64,000 nt of DNA from Ailanthus altissimus (GCA_946807835.1 OX327695.1:24224501-24288500), one strand, 5' to 3'. Positions 24,892-37,740 are shown, counted from the stretch's first letter. Program-made: numbers and translations. Notes: a model not told the origin generated them from the sequence alone.

Positions 24892-25169
24892 ACATTCCTT
24901 CTAACTCTAAGAATGTGCTTTACACCAAGTAATTCCCTAATCTTTCCATCATGTATTCTCATCCTTATGTCACAAATCCTCATGACTTTACTAGTCATAT
25001 CATTATCAATTAGTACTTTTTTTGTAATAAATTTGTAGTTGGTGAACAAAGATTTATCGGGGCATATGTGGACACTATAGCCAAAATCTAGTATTCATTC
25101 CCTAGCGTACTTCTTACTAGAGGTTATTAATGTTTATGCAACTTTCAAGTTTTCTTCATAGACTATTGT

Positions 25170-25900
25170 AGCATTTCTATCACCTTTTCTTTTTGAATAA
25201 TTCCTTATCAAGTGTCATTCTTTTTTGCATAGATAACACTTCTTGGATTTACCTCTTGATTAATTTTTTTTCTTTCCTTTTACAACTAAACTTGTTGTAC
25301 TACTAGATTCTGATCTTTTCTCCAATTCTTTTAAGTTCTTTGAAGTTTTAACATCAAACATTATTAAAGTCTCCCTATCATATATAAGCGTATCCACAAA
25401 GTACTCATAACTTAAAGGCAATGAACATAATACGATGATGCCCTTATCTTCATTCTCAATCTTAATCTCTATTGTCTTAATATTTATAGTTATCTTGTTG
25501 AAATCGTCAATATAGTCTCTTATTAAGCTTCCTTCAGTCATTAATAACTGATACAACTTCTTCTTGACATATAGACAATTCATTAAGGACTTTGTCATGT
25601 ATAGGGTGTAAAGCTTTTTTTAGAGGCTAATTATCATCCTATCTTTAACCACTTTCCTTAGTACTTCATAATTTAATAATAAAATTATGGTATTATAGGC
25701 TCTCTTTTGAATTATTTATCTATCTAACTCACCAAGTTTCACATATTTTTTTTCTTTGTTGGTAATTTTTTAAGTTTCTTTAATAGCTGAATCCAACCAT
25801 TGACTCATCAGTAGAGCTATAACCTTTATATTTCATATACTAAAATTGTTTTGCCCATTAAATTTCTCTATCTCGCGCTTGTAAGTTGTCATAGTTAATA
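25170..25900 (-). pseudogene. copia A gag remnant
   Basis: An open stretch at 25598-25260 reads MTKSLMNCLYVKKKLYQLLM… SLIRDYIDDFNKI… LCSLPLSYEYFVDTLIY, the UBN2/retrotransposon gag pattern of Ty1/copia. The region before it is interrupted by stops. A basic KGKKK end and a decayed zinc-knuckle-like segment follow (about 25260-25190). Confidence 0.7.
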
Positions 25901-25938
25901 TCACTTAAATATTTCATGTCTTGGCTTTGATACCAGTT

Positions 25939-26791
25939 TGTCACAAATATTAGCTTTAGTACTAATCCATCTTAGAAATTAGTTTTTGTATTAATACCAA
26001 TTTATTGAGATTTTTTTGGTGTGTACTCTAAATAAATCTTAAGTAAATGTTAAAGACTTCAATCACAAGCAAATAAGAATAAAAAAAAAAGTCACTATAA
26101 AGATAAAATAATTACACAGTCAAGTTACATGGTATGGTAACAAACGTCTATATTTACGATAGATCACGAGATCCAAACTTCTCTTATTAGTTCACAAAGA
26201 ATTCAGATTATAAGAATTTCTCTTTCAAGATATTATTAAGGAATATAATAAATACATAGCTCTCAAATGATCTATTAATACTTCTTTCATTCGTTTAGAA
26301 CCCAAACACTATTTATGACACTCTCTTACATACTTAACACTCAAGACTCTTTAGTCTCTCACTTAAAATTTCTCTTTGATACTTTTCAATGCTTTTTTTT
26401 TCAATTCTAAGAGGTTACAAGGTTTATATGATTTCAAAGTTTCTAAAAACTTTATTTATAGTTAGAATAAGAGTTTACACATTATAAGAGTCCAGAATTA
26501 ACTTTAGAACGTAATTCTACCCAAATATTAAGTTTTTCTAAATAGGCAATGCTGAAGTATTCAAGGTCCATGGTTGGGATGGTAATGCGACTTCGAGCCA
26601 ATGCTACAACGTTTCAAACATATCAGTACAACGTTTGGGCTTCTTGGAATTATCGCCGCAGCATTGAGTTCCTAATGCTGCGGCGTTCAAATGTGATTAG
26701 ATCCCCTCTTTTGTTTTTACGCCCCTATTTATATTCGGATTCCATTTTCGACCTTTATTCATCCATCCAACATGTCCTTAACCTTATTTCA
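25939..26791 (-). repeat. 5' LTR of copia A
   Basis: It starts TGTCACAAATATTAGC next to the tRNA-Met primer site and ends TTTCA, which fits TG..CA termini. The pair is clearly diverged, so the insertion is old. Its outer end lies 84 bp beyond the stop codon of the P450 gene. Confidence 0.75.
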
Positions 26792-26874
26792 ATATATAAG
26801 TAGTATTATTTTCACTACTTCACATTAATTAAGATACAATATAAGTGTAGCACTACTACAATTTTGTAAGTAGC

Positions 26875-28477
26875 TTAAAAAAGAAAGTTCATGATGGGTC
26901 TCGCTTTACACATAACTTCTAGTGGTTTGGCTTTCGGGAGAGTGAGCCCTTTTCCTTCCGTCATATCAATTTCTGGCTCACCAAGTCTTTCCCACTCAAA
27001 GCATTGGATCAAAGCCCCTAAGGTCAAACCCATTATGCGATGGGCTAGCCCAGACCCAGGACAGGCTCTTCTTCCCATTCCAAAAGGCATTAACTTGTTG
27101 GCATCCGTGTCTCCGTTCTCAAACCTCTCAGGCTTAAAGCTTGTCGGATCATCCCATAATGCTGGGTCTCTATGGATAGCCCATGCATTGATCAATAATA
27201 TTGTGTCACGCGGTACATTGTATTCTCCAACGGTGCAATCTTCCGATGACAAGTGAGGAAGCAGAAGTGGGGTCGCCGGGTACAACCGAAGAGTCTCCGA
27301 TATAATGCTTCGAAGATAAGGTAATTTGGGAAGATCTGGTTCGTCAATCAAATGTTCCCGACCAATTTGAGCATCCAATTCTGATTTAACTTTCTCCAAA
27401 ATATCAGGATGATTAAGCATATTTGACATCGCCCATTCTAGCGTCACCGAAGAGGTATCAGTTCCAGCAATCAGCATGACCTGCATGGTAATTATTGTCA
27501 TTCTAAAACTTAAAAACGTTGAAACTTGAAAGTACTTTTTTTTAAACAATGAAAGTTAGGAGTCAACGAACCAATATGAGCCCTTTGATAATCTTGTCAG
27601 TGTAATATTCCGGCTGTGATTTTTGCAAAGAAAGTAGATGATCAATCATCGTCTTCTGCAAACCCTCCTTCCGTAATCGATGTTCTTCAATCAAACCTTG
27701 AAGAAACAAATCCACCTCCTTGCCAAGCCTCATCAACTTCTTCTCATAATTCCCAAAATCAATCCAACTCAAAAACGGCAAAAAATCAACCGGATGAGAA
27801 GCCACACTGTTTTCAGTTATCTCCGCAATTAATTCCCTAAACTTCTTCGCCTCCTCATCACCGGTCACTTCATCACCGTAGTACTCTTTCCCTGAAACCA
27901 TTCTCATAATATTATTAAATGTCAACTCAGTAAACAAAGGCCTTAACTCCACCTTCGCAAACCCTCGAAGCGATCCACGACTGCGAGACATCAGTTTCTT
28001 CAACAACTGCTTGACTTCATCTTGTCGAATGCTTAAAAACATATTTAGACGATTGGATGAGAAGATCTCGAGAGCACATATGCGCCGGAGGTTCCGCCAG
28101 TGTTCGCTGTAGGGTGAGGTGACGAGGTTGCTATAGTTGTATCCTATGTGCTTGCCTGTGAGTAACTTTGGGCGGTTGGCGAATATGATGTCGTTCTTGG
28201 TGAAGCACTCTTCGGCTACTGAAGATGATGACACGACTACCACAAGACGGGATCCGAACCGAAGGGAGAGTACTGGACCGTACTTTTGAGAGAGATTGTG
28301 GAGAGTGCGGTGTACGGGTGGTTTCATGAGATGGAGATGGCCGATAATTGGAAGAGAAGGTGAGCTTGGAGGGAGCTTCTGGTGACCTGCTTTTGATTGA
28401 AACATGAACTTGAAGGTGAGCAGAATAAGAAAGATAAGAAAAAGGGATGAGTAAATTAGGGTGGTTGTGGCTTCCAT
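26875..28477 (-). CDS. Cytochrome P450, CYP81 family-like, 503 aa, two exons
   Basis: Exon 1 is 28477-27572 and exon 2 is 27480-26875, joined by a phase-0 intron of 91 bp at the position typical of A-type plant P450s (just before the I helix, [10 protein letters not shown]). The ATG at 28477 is chosen because it is followed directly by the membrane anchor ([18 protein letters not shown]) and the Pro-rich hinge [13 protein letters not shown]. The in-frame ATG at 28543 would add a hydrophilic leader. Hallmarks are AGTDTS (307-312), ExxR (E364, R367), PERF (419-422) and the heme loop [11 protein letters not shown] with Cys442. The segments [15 protein letters not shown] and [10 protein letters not shown] are CYP81-like; members oxidise isoflavonoids, lignans, glucosinolates or xenobiotics. 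The substrate cannot be read from sequence. It is an ER-anchored monooxygenase, needing a reductase. It is apparently intact and flanked by repeats on both sides. Confidence 0.92.
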
Positions 28478-28600
28478 GGCTGCCAATTTCTTTGGCTGAA
28501 TCTTGAAGACGGGGATTTCAGAGAGAGATTGTGCTTTGTGCATCAGAAAGTCATTTTGAAGAAGCTGTTGACCAAGAAGAAAGTATCAGACAAGACAGTA

Positions 28601-28655
28601 GCTTTAGTTTATATGAACGGGTTAATTGTTTTTATCGCTGTAGTTATATATACAC
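28601..28655 (-). promoter_or_regulatory. Candidate TATA elements and W-box upstream of the P450 gene
   Basis: On the minus strand, catATAAAc (about 28601-28610) and gTATATATAA (about 28644-28653) lie about 125 and 170 nt upstream of the ATG. A TTGACC W-box core sits at about 28568-28573. These positions are plausible but not proven. Confidence 0.3.
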
Positions 28656-28659
28656 GAGG

Positions 28660-31212
28660 AACATTGAACATGAAAGTATTGGTGGTAGTCATATAGATGA
28701 TGTTATATGGTGTTGGATTATTTATTGTCCTTGTCTACGGGCCACCAATAAATTGTCATTTGCAATTGATCAAATTCAATCTTCATGGGTTCTTCTCAAA
28801 ACAGAAAGTAAGAAAAATGTGTGGAAATTGTAGCTTGGAGATTTGACTTTCAGACGATGCATGCAATTTTTCATACACACAATATATAAACAGCCAACGT
28901 ATTTCCAATTAAAAAGAAATTATTAAGACAGGACTCGGGAGAAAAGGGCAAGTAAATTCAAAGGTGGTTGGCGTTGCCTTTCATGGGGGGGCTGCCAATT
29001 TTGCAGGTGGGTCGGCAAATTAATCTCGGAGTGGTTTATATTTGTTCCACAAAAATTGTGCCTATCAATCATCGGCATCGCAATATTGGATATTTTGATA
29101 TAATCTCGTTACACTAAAATAATAGTCGATCGTTGTTTTAATTAAAAAGTAAATCTCGAAGATATTTGGTCCAACACAGAAAGGGAGAAATGAGAGTGGA
29201 CCACGGGGAAGGAGCTTGGTTTGTGGTTGGTAACATTGACAGGGAAGTTTCCATCCCTATTAACAGGGCAGTGGGTTCAACCTTTCCGACTGATCTGCCG
29301 ACTCCGTCCGGACCATTGTGATTTGTAGATTACAAAACTTAAAACCTGTCATTTCCATTACTTTGAAATGAACGGCTTTCACTTTTTTTATCATTCGGTA
29401 GAAAAATCAACCGGTTGTTGTACAAGATTCGGATTCTCTTTTAAATTAAGTTTTTGTTTATTTATTTTTATTAATATGTGATTAATAATTATTAAAAAAA
29501 TATTTTAAAAATAAATTTTGATTAGTCATACTTAATACAGAGCACAAATTTTTAAAAGATTAAGTAAAATTTAATTTAGAAAAGAATCCTAAATCATCGC
29601 ACAAACAATACTGCTATTTTTAACCGATAAAAAATCTTGCTTGAGAGAATCCGATAATTTACTTTTTTTTAGCTCCAGTAACTCAAAGAGAAACCATTTT
29701 TAATATATTTACACCCTTCATCGTGGGAATGGGAATTTTTTTTGTTAGTATGCATGTCTTCAAAAATCAAACTTTGATCTTTTAAATTTTATATATATCT
29801 TTAGCTTCGTTGTTCATAATATTACGCTTCATTGATCATAAAACTAGAGTACTACTATCAGTTTTTCCAATTTCAGAATGACCCTTATTACAAAAATTAA
29901 AACTGAAATTCTAATATTTTATTAAAAAAATTAGTGTTTATTCTTTCACACTTAATAATAATTACAAAGCAAACATTAATTCTTAATTTATATGAATAGA
30001 ATATTCATAAAAGTACGACTATAATAAAAATATTTTAATAAAGTAAGAGTTTTTTGTGTTAAAAGTCGAATATTTATTATTAATTTAAAAGACTAATTTA
30101 TTAAATAATATTGTATACTATTTTTATATACTTAAAATTTATTTAATTTTTATTCGATATGAGACCATCATTATAGTGTGATTCAAATTAAAAAATTAAT
30201 TTAACCTATTTATTTCTCTGAGATTAAACAACCTACTACTCACTTGTAAAATAAGAGTCTTTTGGCATAGCTCAAATGGTCACGAGCACATTTTGCATGT
30301 ACGACCACCAAGTAAAAAATTAGAATGTAAGGGTTAGTATTTTATAAATTTGAATATTAATCCCTATCCATCCTTTATTTAAAAAAAAAAACTAACCAAG
30401 AATATCTTAATTCATTGATAATTAAATAAGAAAATTTTAAAATAATCTCTCTTTAACACTCTCCAGAAAATTCAGGATAGAGAAAACAAGAGAGTTTTTT
30501 AAAGCTGAACTAAAAAAGCAAATAGAAAAAAAAAACAAAAAAAAAACAAATATAATAAATTTATAATAACACGTAGTATGAGAGATAAATATTGTGAAAG
30601 AGAGACAATTATTACGAAGAGTGACAATAATATCGGTGACTAACACGTGTTGAGAGATATAACAATGGTATTGTAAGATGACAAATGCATCGAAAAAAAT
30701 AACTATTGTTAGTGTTAATACGTTTGATATAAACATTAAAAACAGCTGTTATTTGTGCAAGCACATTAATACGAAAATTACAGCCAGATAGAATGCAATA
30801 ATAAAAGCAAACTTGCAGGTGTTGTAAAGCAATCATAAGCAAACTTTTGTTAAATGAAATATAACAAATAAATAAAAAGATACAATATCACTATTGACTA
30901 ATTTTTATTGGGTGAATTCGTATAATAAATTCTAAAATTTGTTTCCAAAAAAGTTGAATGGAGGTATGAATAACAGATAGACCCTCATTGATTTCTAAAA
31001 TTTGAAACAAGCCCAAATTTATTGAGATTCTCATAAAAAAAAGATCTTTAGTTATTATACTAAGCATCAAATAGTTTGAAGACTTGACAAAATACCCTTG
31101 ATAGGAAAATAACAAAGAGATCATCTTACTATTTATAAATTTGAAAACCTAAAAAAATCAATATTTTTATGGATAGATCCTATGTTAATTACACAAAGAA
31201 TTCAAAAACTCT
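28660..31212. other. Intergenic region upstream of the P450 gene
   Basis: The first about 700 bp (to about 29350) has more balanced base composition and is the likely promoter. The rest is AT-rich with no recognisable coding sequence. A 47-bp segment at about 30400-30447 (gaatatcttaattcattgat…) recurs almost exactly at about 33571-33617. Confidence 0.5.
30260..30393 (+). mobile_element. Possible SINE-like fragment
   Basis: GGCATAGCTCAAATGGT resembles a pol III A box. It is followed by a tRNA-like stretch without a convincing B box, and by an A-rich end (about 30380-30392). This is weak evidence. Confidence 0.25.
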
Positions 31213-31217
31213 TAAAC

Positions 31218-31465
31218 TATTAAAGATAATAATATAGACATAATTATTAACTTTAAAATTTTTATATTCACACTCTATAGTTATAATTATTGATTTTTAT
31301 ATGTTTATGTTCACATTATAACTAATTTAGATTAGAGCCTATATAGAGATTTTTCTGTAACAATTTTATAATAAGCCAATTAATCACAATGTAGTCCATC
31401 GATGGTTACAGATTTTCTCTCAATTCTCTCTCCCCCACTCTTCTACATTTTTTCAATATCTATCA
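31218..31465 (+). repeat. 5' LTR of the short-LTR element
   Basis: 248 bp, ending CTATCA immediately before the primer-binding site. It aligns along its length with 32755-33000 at clear divergence, so the insertion is old. Its first dinucleotide is TA instead of TG, as in its partner. Confidence 0.88.
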
Positions 31466-32754
31466 TGGTATCAAAGCCATAAAGTCCTTAGCTTCTTTAT
31501 TTCCTCTCTCGGAATCAATTTTCTCATATTTTAACTTGTTGAAATTTTTGCCAGAATAATATTCTCAATCACTGTTTAGTCACTATTTATCTACCATTAG
31601 CAATTATTCTCAGAGCCATAAGGTTATTGGCCTTTTTCTCTCTTCTTTGTTTGTTAGAACAATATTTTTTTTGGCACTATTTATCTCAATCGGTTTTATT
31701 TTAGTAACTGTTCATTCGTTGTTGATCACTATTCACGAGGTAAAATTTCATTGAAATTTTATTTTCAGTCTCAAATCAACCGTGCTAGTTCAGTTGGCAT
31801 TTATTTCTACACGAATAGTCTCCATTATGAAAAATCGAACAGTTTTTTAATCACTGTTCATTACAACATTTTACTATTTTAGCTACTATTCATTATTGTC
31901 AATCACTGTTCCCAAATGTGACTATTCACCACCCACCTCAGAAGGTGTAGAATGTTCCAACCGTTCTTACCCTATTTGAATCACTTTAATTTGGTATTGG
32001 CGTAGTTCACAATTGCCACCCAAAGCCTTGGCCATCATTTATCATCTAACTTAGTTTCCGGCCATCTTAGTGCCACTAGAAACTCCTTTCCAATAGAGGT
32101 CCTCACACGCATATGCGCCTCCACATGCCACTGCCCTCGTTCACCTTCTAACTTCATTATGTTCAATTTTTCGGCAAGTGAATCGACACCCCATCATCAT
32201 TTGACTCCTCTTCATCCGATCTATCTATTTATGGTGTCAGTTTTCTCATTTGACACCCTATTTTTTAGTAGGACCTTATTAGAAATGTTTTAAAGTTCTA
32301 ACGTCGGTTTGAAATTTCTCTATACCTTTAGAGTTATTATGAAATTTCTAAAAGTTTGGGATAATTATGTAATTTATAGTAGTTTCAGGGTAATTTTGTT
32401 ATTTTTATTTATTTTTGGATTTTATAATTTTTTATTTTATGAGTTTTTAAATTATGCATTATCAAATAAATTAGTGGATAAATCGGTCAATGCGTTTGTC
32501 ACTCTCCAACTTAGTCACTTTTCGATAATATTATCATCGTTGAAACATTATCACTCACCAGGAAGGCACCGTAACACCGTTACTCTCCTACAAATTGTGG
32601 CATCTCTCTCCAATAATTACGGCATCCTTATTCGACAATAATTGCCTTTCTCTCCTATAATGGTTGCCTCATTCGATGATAACTGTTGTCTCTTAACTAC
32701 ATCATCACAACTAAAATCTCATTTTCAAACTCAAGCATCTATAGGAAGGAGAGT

Positions 32755-33000
32755 ATTAAAGATAATAATGTAGTTGTAATTATTAATTTTTATATTTTAA
32801 TATTTATATTTTAGAGTCACAATTATTGACTATTATATATTTATATTCACACTGCAATTAATTTAAATTGGATCTTACATAAAAATTCATTCCGCAATTA
32901 TTTTATAATTACCTAATTAATTACAATATAACCCACCGATAATTTTCAATTTTCTCTTAATTCTCTCTCACACTCTTCTGCAATTTCTCAATATCTATCA
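32755..33000 (+). repeat. 3' LTR of the short-LTR element
   Basis: 246 bp, starting right after the purine tract and ending in the same CTATCA. It is followed directly by the second copy of the target duplication. Confidence 0.88.
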
Positions 33001-33005
33001 TAAAC

Positions 33006-36000
33006 TATGACAAATGAACCCCGATGAGAAATCCTAGTGGAGGGAGGTCGATTCAAATCCATAGGCCGAATTGATGCCAAGATGAGGAGGTGTGGTGATA
33101 GATCGACCACAAGAACTTGATTCATGGTTCTGGTATGAGTCAAATTGTCGGCAGCAAGGAAAAAAAAATTGAGAAATTTAAAAGGCGTGCATGGTTGGAG
33201 GGAAGGCGCAAACAACTACAATTGGGGTAGCTTTGAACAGAGAAGCAAGTGAGAAAAACAATGCTGCCTGTAGGTAGTGAGGTGAAACACGAGGCAGCCG
33301 ACGTTGAGGTGGGTGGGGCTTCTAGTACGACAACAGAAACAACGATCAACGTCAACGTCTTTTGACTTTTGAATCAGATGGTGCAATCAGATGGTGGTCT
33401 GTAATCTAGAACTAAAACTTAGATGTCATGTTAGAAAAACGAAAGCTTTCATATCACATTAGAAAAGTAAATTTTTTTTTTATATTTTCACGCTATTTAT
33501 ATAGATATTAAACCTGCCCAACATGAAAGAATAACCCATAAAATTACAATTATAAAAAGAATATTTAATAAAATGGGAATATCTTAATTCGTTGATAATT
33601 AAATAAGAAAGTTCTAAAATAGTATTTAACTTTAACAAACCTTAAAAAAGTAAGAATTAGAGCATTAATTTCTTTGAGCTTGAGAGCAATGAGTTTTCAC
33701 AAGTCCTCCCAAGGCAATCAAAATATGCGTCAAATATCAATAACCAAAAAGCAGATAATATAAATAAACGGTGGTAACAAAAACATATATTCAATAGATA
33801 TGTTAACGGGTTAAAAAAAAGAAGAGAGGGATAATACTGCTGACTTCTCGTATTTTATTACTAAAATACCCATAACACAAATTAGTTTATGGATAAAATA
33901 AATTAATTAAAAAGAATTAAAATGTAAGAGCTTACTTGCATTATAACACATTCAACTTAAACTATTTTTCTTAAATGTAGGGGTCACAAAATTTTTTACC
34001 GGGTTAAAGTTTTATGAAGTCCTAAATAAAGAATAATTTAGGTTATATTTTAGATTTTTTTTTTGAGATGAGACAAGTTTAAATACAGTAATTTAAATTT
34101 AAATTAAATTTATATTAGGTTTTGAAATAAGTTAATTTTTTCAGACTCACCTCAAATATCTAATTTAAAGATAAAATTAAAAAATTGACTATAAAATTAA
34201 ATAAAATTAAATTTTTTTTTCTAATTTATAACAAATCGAAGTTGACTATGTACTAAATCTGGATGTATAAAATTTATTTATATTATATTTTTAAAATTTT
34301 TTATTCTTATTCATATTATTTTATTTTTATTCATGTCTTTATTTTTTTTAATTATATTTAATATTAGACACTTATTTTTAAATTGGAGTGAACTCATTTG
34401 TTGAGAAAAAAAAAAGAAAATGAAGATAGACAAATAAAAGAGGTAATGATTTTATTACCATTCTTAGTTTCTTAGTCATCACTTATTTAACTCAATTTTT
34501 TTTTTACTTTGTGTTATAGGTTTGCAAGAAATTTTAATAGAGACTTGATGTTTGAATTACAAATAAAGCATGATGATTTAAATGTCAAAGTTCAAAGAAA
34601 TTATTAATTTTTGTGAGTTTTGAATCTTAATTCAAGTTATTGATTTTTAAACTTAGTAGTTGAAGAATTGAAGACTCGACGTAGTTTACATTTTCATGTG
34701 ATATTTACATTTTTTTTTGTATATTATGATTGTATAGGATAAAAGACTTTTTCACAAAATTAAATCGGTATAAAAAAATATTTAAAAAATAAAAAAAATT
34801 AAGGTATGAAGTACCCATGGGAATCCCCATCCCCATTTCAAAACCTTCTATCTTAAATCCAAATTTTATATATAGAGTATAAGATGGGTATAAAGTTCTC
34901 ACACCATTACCACTTTACTTAAATGTAAATTTTTTATTCTATTTTCAATATCTAACATACTTACATAATCAACAAATAAAGTGGTCAATATTTATTTTAT
35001 GGAGGGGAGAAACTAGTGCCTAGTAAAATTTATTACAAGAATGTATATTTTTTTTTTAAATTTAAAATTTGGTGGAAATTTTTATCAAAGACTTTGACTT
35101 CTATAGAAATTTTATGAACAAATTCAATTAATTTGGATAAACATTACCAAAAATAATGGTATAATATAACCATATATTATTGAATTTTTTTTGTTTGAAA
35201 TTTGGCTAATGGTCACTCCTCTACAATGAAAGGAGAAAAAGGAAAAGGAAAAAAAAAGGCAAAATATGAGATTTGAAAAACAGATAAGTGCCATATATTG
35301 CTTTTGCACTTTGATTACCTAGTAAAACTTTGTCATGGAATGTGAGGCTACGCATGATTGTGATAGGATGAAAATTATGATTAATATTGTAATTATAAAA
35401 TATTTAATAAATTGGGATGTGATTATATCCCCCCCATAAATGCTATAAATGTTGTTGATAAATTTAGAGTATGTTAATAGATGCTTCATAAATATAAATT
35501 ACATACATAGTGGATAGAAAGCCAAGCAGTGTAGAGTACACTGTACTTAAGGATAGATTTATGCCCCTTAAAGACAATTTCTTGGTGCAATAAGGTTGTT
35601 TGGTGGTTCTAACCCTAGCATTCAATGCCTTTGGTTCTGTATGGGTGCATTCCTACGATACAATATCCATATATTGTATATTATTGTGTTCTCTCTTGCA
35701 CCATTGTGCTCTCTTATGTATATATCCACCATTGTGCTCTCTTGTACACTTTTTCTTATGCACAATATTTTTCATCATGATATTTTTGGTATCAACATAT
35801 ATTTATAAGTAACAAATACCTTTTCAATTGAGACATAAAACTCTACATACACCTCTTAGTTTATGACCGTTAGATCAAATTTAAATTTGATCAATGGTTT
35901 TAAATGAACCATTATAATTTTTAAATCAAATGGTGTCTCCAATAATTGTATCCTTTCATATTAATATGAAATAATACAAATTTATGAAAGGTCACAACTT

Positions 36001-36480
36001 AATAGTTCTAAGTGAACTATCACCACTTTCAAATCAAGAGGTGTCTCCAATGATTATATATGTGTGCACCAGCGAACAACTGCCATGCAGCCTTACTTCA
36101 CTTAAATGTTATCCCAGGCTCTGCCAAGTGAACCTAAATTTTTAGAGGGTTCTATTTGGGTTATATGTCATGTGCATGAAAGTTGATCTATTTGAGCCCA
36201 CCTTTCGAAACTCTAATATTATTACCAAGTCTAAGCAAACCTAATAAGAGTAAGGGATTTCACGGGGTACAACAGCGAGAAGCCCCTCATCTAGAAGGTT
36301 CGTTTGAGTAACAAAGAGTGGAAACATGTTAAGTTATATGGAGGAGGGGGAAAGAAATCCTTGGACCCATATTAGGGTCTTACTTGTACCCTACTAGATT
36401 TTTTAACACAGGTCTTTCTTTCTATCTCTTGCTTTTGTTCTTTGAGTTGAAGAACCATTAACCAATGCCTTATTGTGTTT
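33006..36480. other. AT-rich intergenic sequence with one GC-richer patch
   Basis: About 33006-33370 is distinctly less AT-rich, with open but unrecognised frames on the minus strand, and may be a decayed repeat. The rest is AT-rich. At about 35690-35750 the phrase ccattgtgctctctt is repeated, followed at about 35780 by a ggtatcaac word, so this could be the end of an old LTR. Nothing here is firm. Confidence 0.4.
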
Positions 36481-36629
36481 TGTTGTCACTTGGTCTTCCA
36501 ACCAATTCTCACCATGGAGGAACATGAGAAGATTAACCAATTAGTTGTATAGGTTTAGCAAATGACATGTTATCTAAGAAGAGTTTAAAGAGCTAGGGGC
36601 TTATTTAGGATGTTGCTAGAGTAGTTCGA

Positions 36630-37740
36630 CTTGAGCAAGGGGAGTAAAAGAAATGTAAATTTTACTTGGGGCTTTTTTTTTATAGTCATCTCATATATGG
36701 CATATTTGTCTTTAAGAATGTCTAAGCTAGGGGACTCTAGTAGGAAGAGGATTCAGCAAGATCAAGGGTCGGGGACCCCATCGAGGAACCTAAAGGCATT
36801 GTTGAGGTATTCTTCAAAGGTCACGATGAGAGTGCCTGCCCTTCTAAAGAGGAATATTGAGGGTCCCTCAATTGCCAAGAAAAGGAAGAGGATGGCAAAC
36901 CTCTCTGCTGCAACTCCTTCATTACCCTGCCCTTAGGGTGTGCCTTCAAGTTTGCCAAATTCAGCTCAAAGGTGGAGAGATTAATAGAGAAAACAACAAT
37001 AAATGTGCCTATATCGACCACCGAGAGAGAAACTAAGAGGGGGCTAGTTACTTAGTTTACCTCTACCTTTATCTTGTCTAACATCCCCTATGAGAAAAAG
37101 GCAAGGTGTGGATATTTAGTCCATTTGATAAGGGAATAAGAGTGGTTGGTATCCATAGGGCATGCTGAGGTAATCTCCGAGTGGGATGAGCTCAGAACTA
37201 GTCACCTCGCCATCAACGATGCTATAGAGGTAAATGTCTCATTTTATTATTTTAGGTCTTAGAATAGTACTCAGGCTAATTCCTTGGTTCTTTCATAGGC
37301 TGCCTCCATTTTCTCACATCATATGAAGTCCACTTTTTGTAATCTTTAGAATGGACATAAACATAGAGATGAAGAGGTCGATGTTAAACACCTTTGTGAG
37401 GTTATAGCCGAGGCCAACAAAAAAGGCAAGGCTTGTGCTAAAGAGCCTAAAGAGTTTGTTATTAAGTTTTAAGAAGCATAGATAAGGGCAATGATAGTTG
37501 AAAGTCAACTTTTTGAGTTGGAAAAGAAAAACAAAGTCCTCGAGACTACTGAGGTCATTGTCGACCCATCTCTTCCTAACCTCTCTTCTTTAATGCTGAG
37601 CTTGTTAATCGTTGCCTCCCTGTTGAGAAGTCTGTCTAGCTACTTCTGATGGGGTTACAAGTGAAGTGCACTAACTTAATTCTAACAGCTAAGGTGGAGG
37701 CATCTGGTCGCTGATCGAGGCAGTGATTATAATGCATTCA
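36630..37740 (+). pseudogene. Decayed antisense ORF of a gypsy-type element (coiled-coil protein)
   Basis: Codon-like sequence on the + strand, opposite to the gypsy pol remnant. It includes a basic segment (RKRIQQDQGSGTPSR… KRKRM), a segment EWDELRTSHLAINDAIE ending at a splice-like GT (37230), a 69-bp intron-like gap to AG (37298), and a charged, heptad-like coiled coil with stops (about 37345-37590; DEEVDVKHLCEVIAEANKK). The layout resembles the 'putative gypsy type transposon' proteins encoded antisense in Tat/Grande-type elements. Family assignment is inferred. Confidence 0.4.

Larger units (their letters stand above)
20719..26791 (-). mobile_element. Ty1/copia element 'A': two LTRs, internal region largely deleted, carrying a nested solo LTR
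   Basis: Two direct repeats of 853 bp bound the element (20719-21571 and 25939-26791). A primer-binding site for initiator tRNA-Met, ggctttgatacca on the + strand (25923-25935), sits just inside the right LTR. The element therefore reads on the minus strand, and the right LTR is the 5' LTR. Coding remnants in order are gag (about 25900-25170), a gag/protease-like piece (about 25130-24897), then the nested solo LTR, then a GAG-pre-integrase-like piece (about 22121-21850). No integrase core, reverse transcriptase or RNase H is recognisable. Without the nested insert the internal part is only about 1.6 kb. No 5-bp TSD is visible, and the left LTR start is mutated (GA for TG). Confidence 0.8.
31218..33000 (+). 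mobile_element. Complete short-LTR, non-coding retrotransposon (TRIM/small-LARD type), 1,783 bp
   Basis: LTRs of 248 and 246 bp (31218-31465 and 32755-33000) share the start tattaaagat and the end tttctcaatatctatca. A tRNA-Met primer site, tggtatcaaagcc, follows LTR1 directly (31466-31478), and a purine tract, aggaaggagag (32744-32754), precedes LTR2. The whole is bounded by a perfect 5-bp duplication, taaac (31213-31217 and 33001-33005). The 1.29-kb interior has no gag or pol. It has a recurring degenerate word (tcactgttcatt / actattca) instead. It must have been mobilised in trans. Confidence 0.9.

Noticed and set aside
28478..28543. Upstream in-frame ATG of the P450
   Set aside because: It would add a hydrophilic leader before the membrane anchor; the ATG at 28477 fits the family.
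33140..33355. Cys/Ser-rich minus-strand ORFs in a GC-richer patch
   Set aside because: No recognisable domain; several frames are open equally, which suggests composition and not coding.
35440..35800. Possible copia LTR ending in ggtatcaac
   Set aside because: No partner LTR, no TSD and no adjoining gag; evidence too thin to list as an element.
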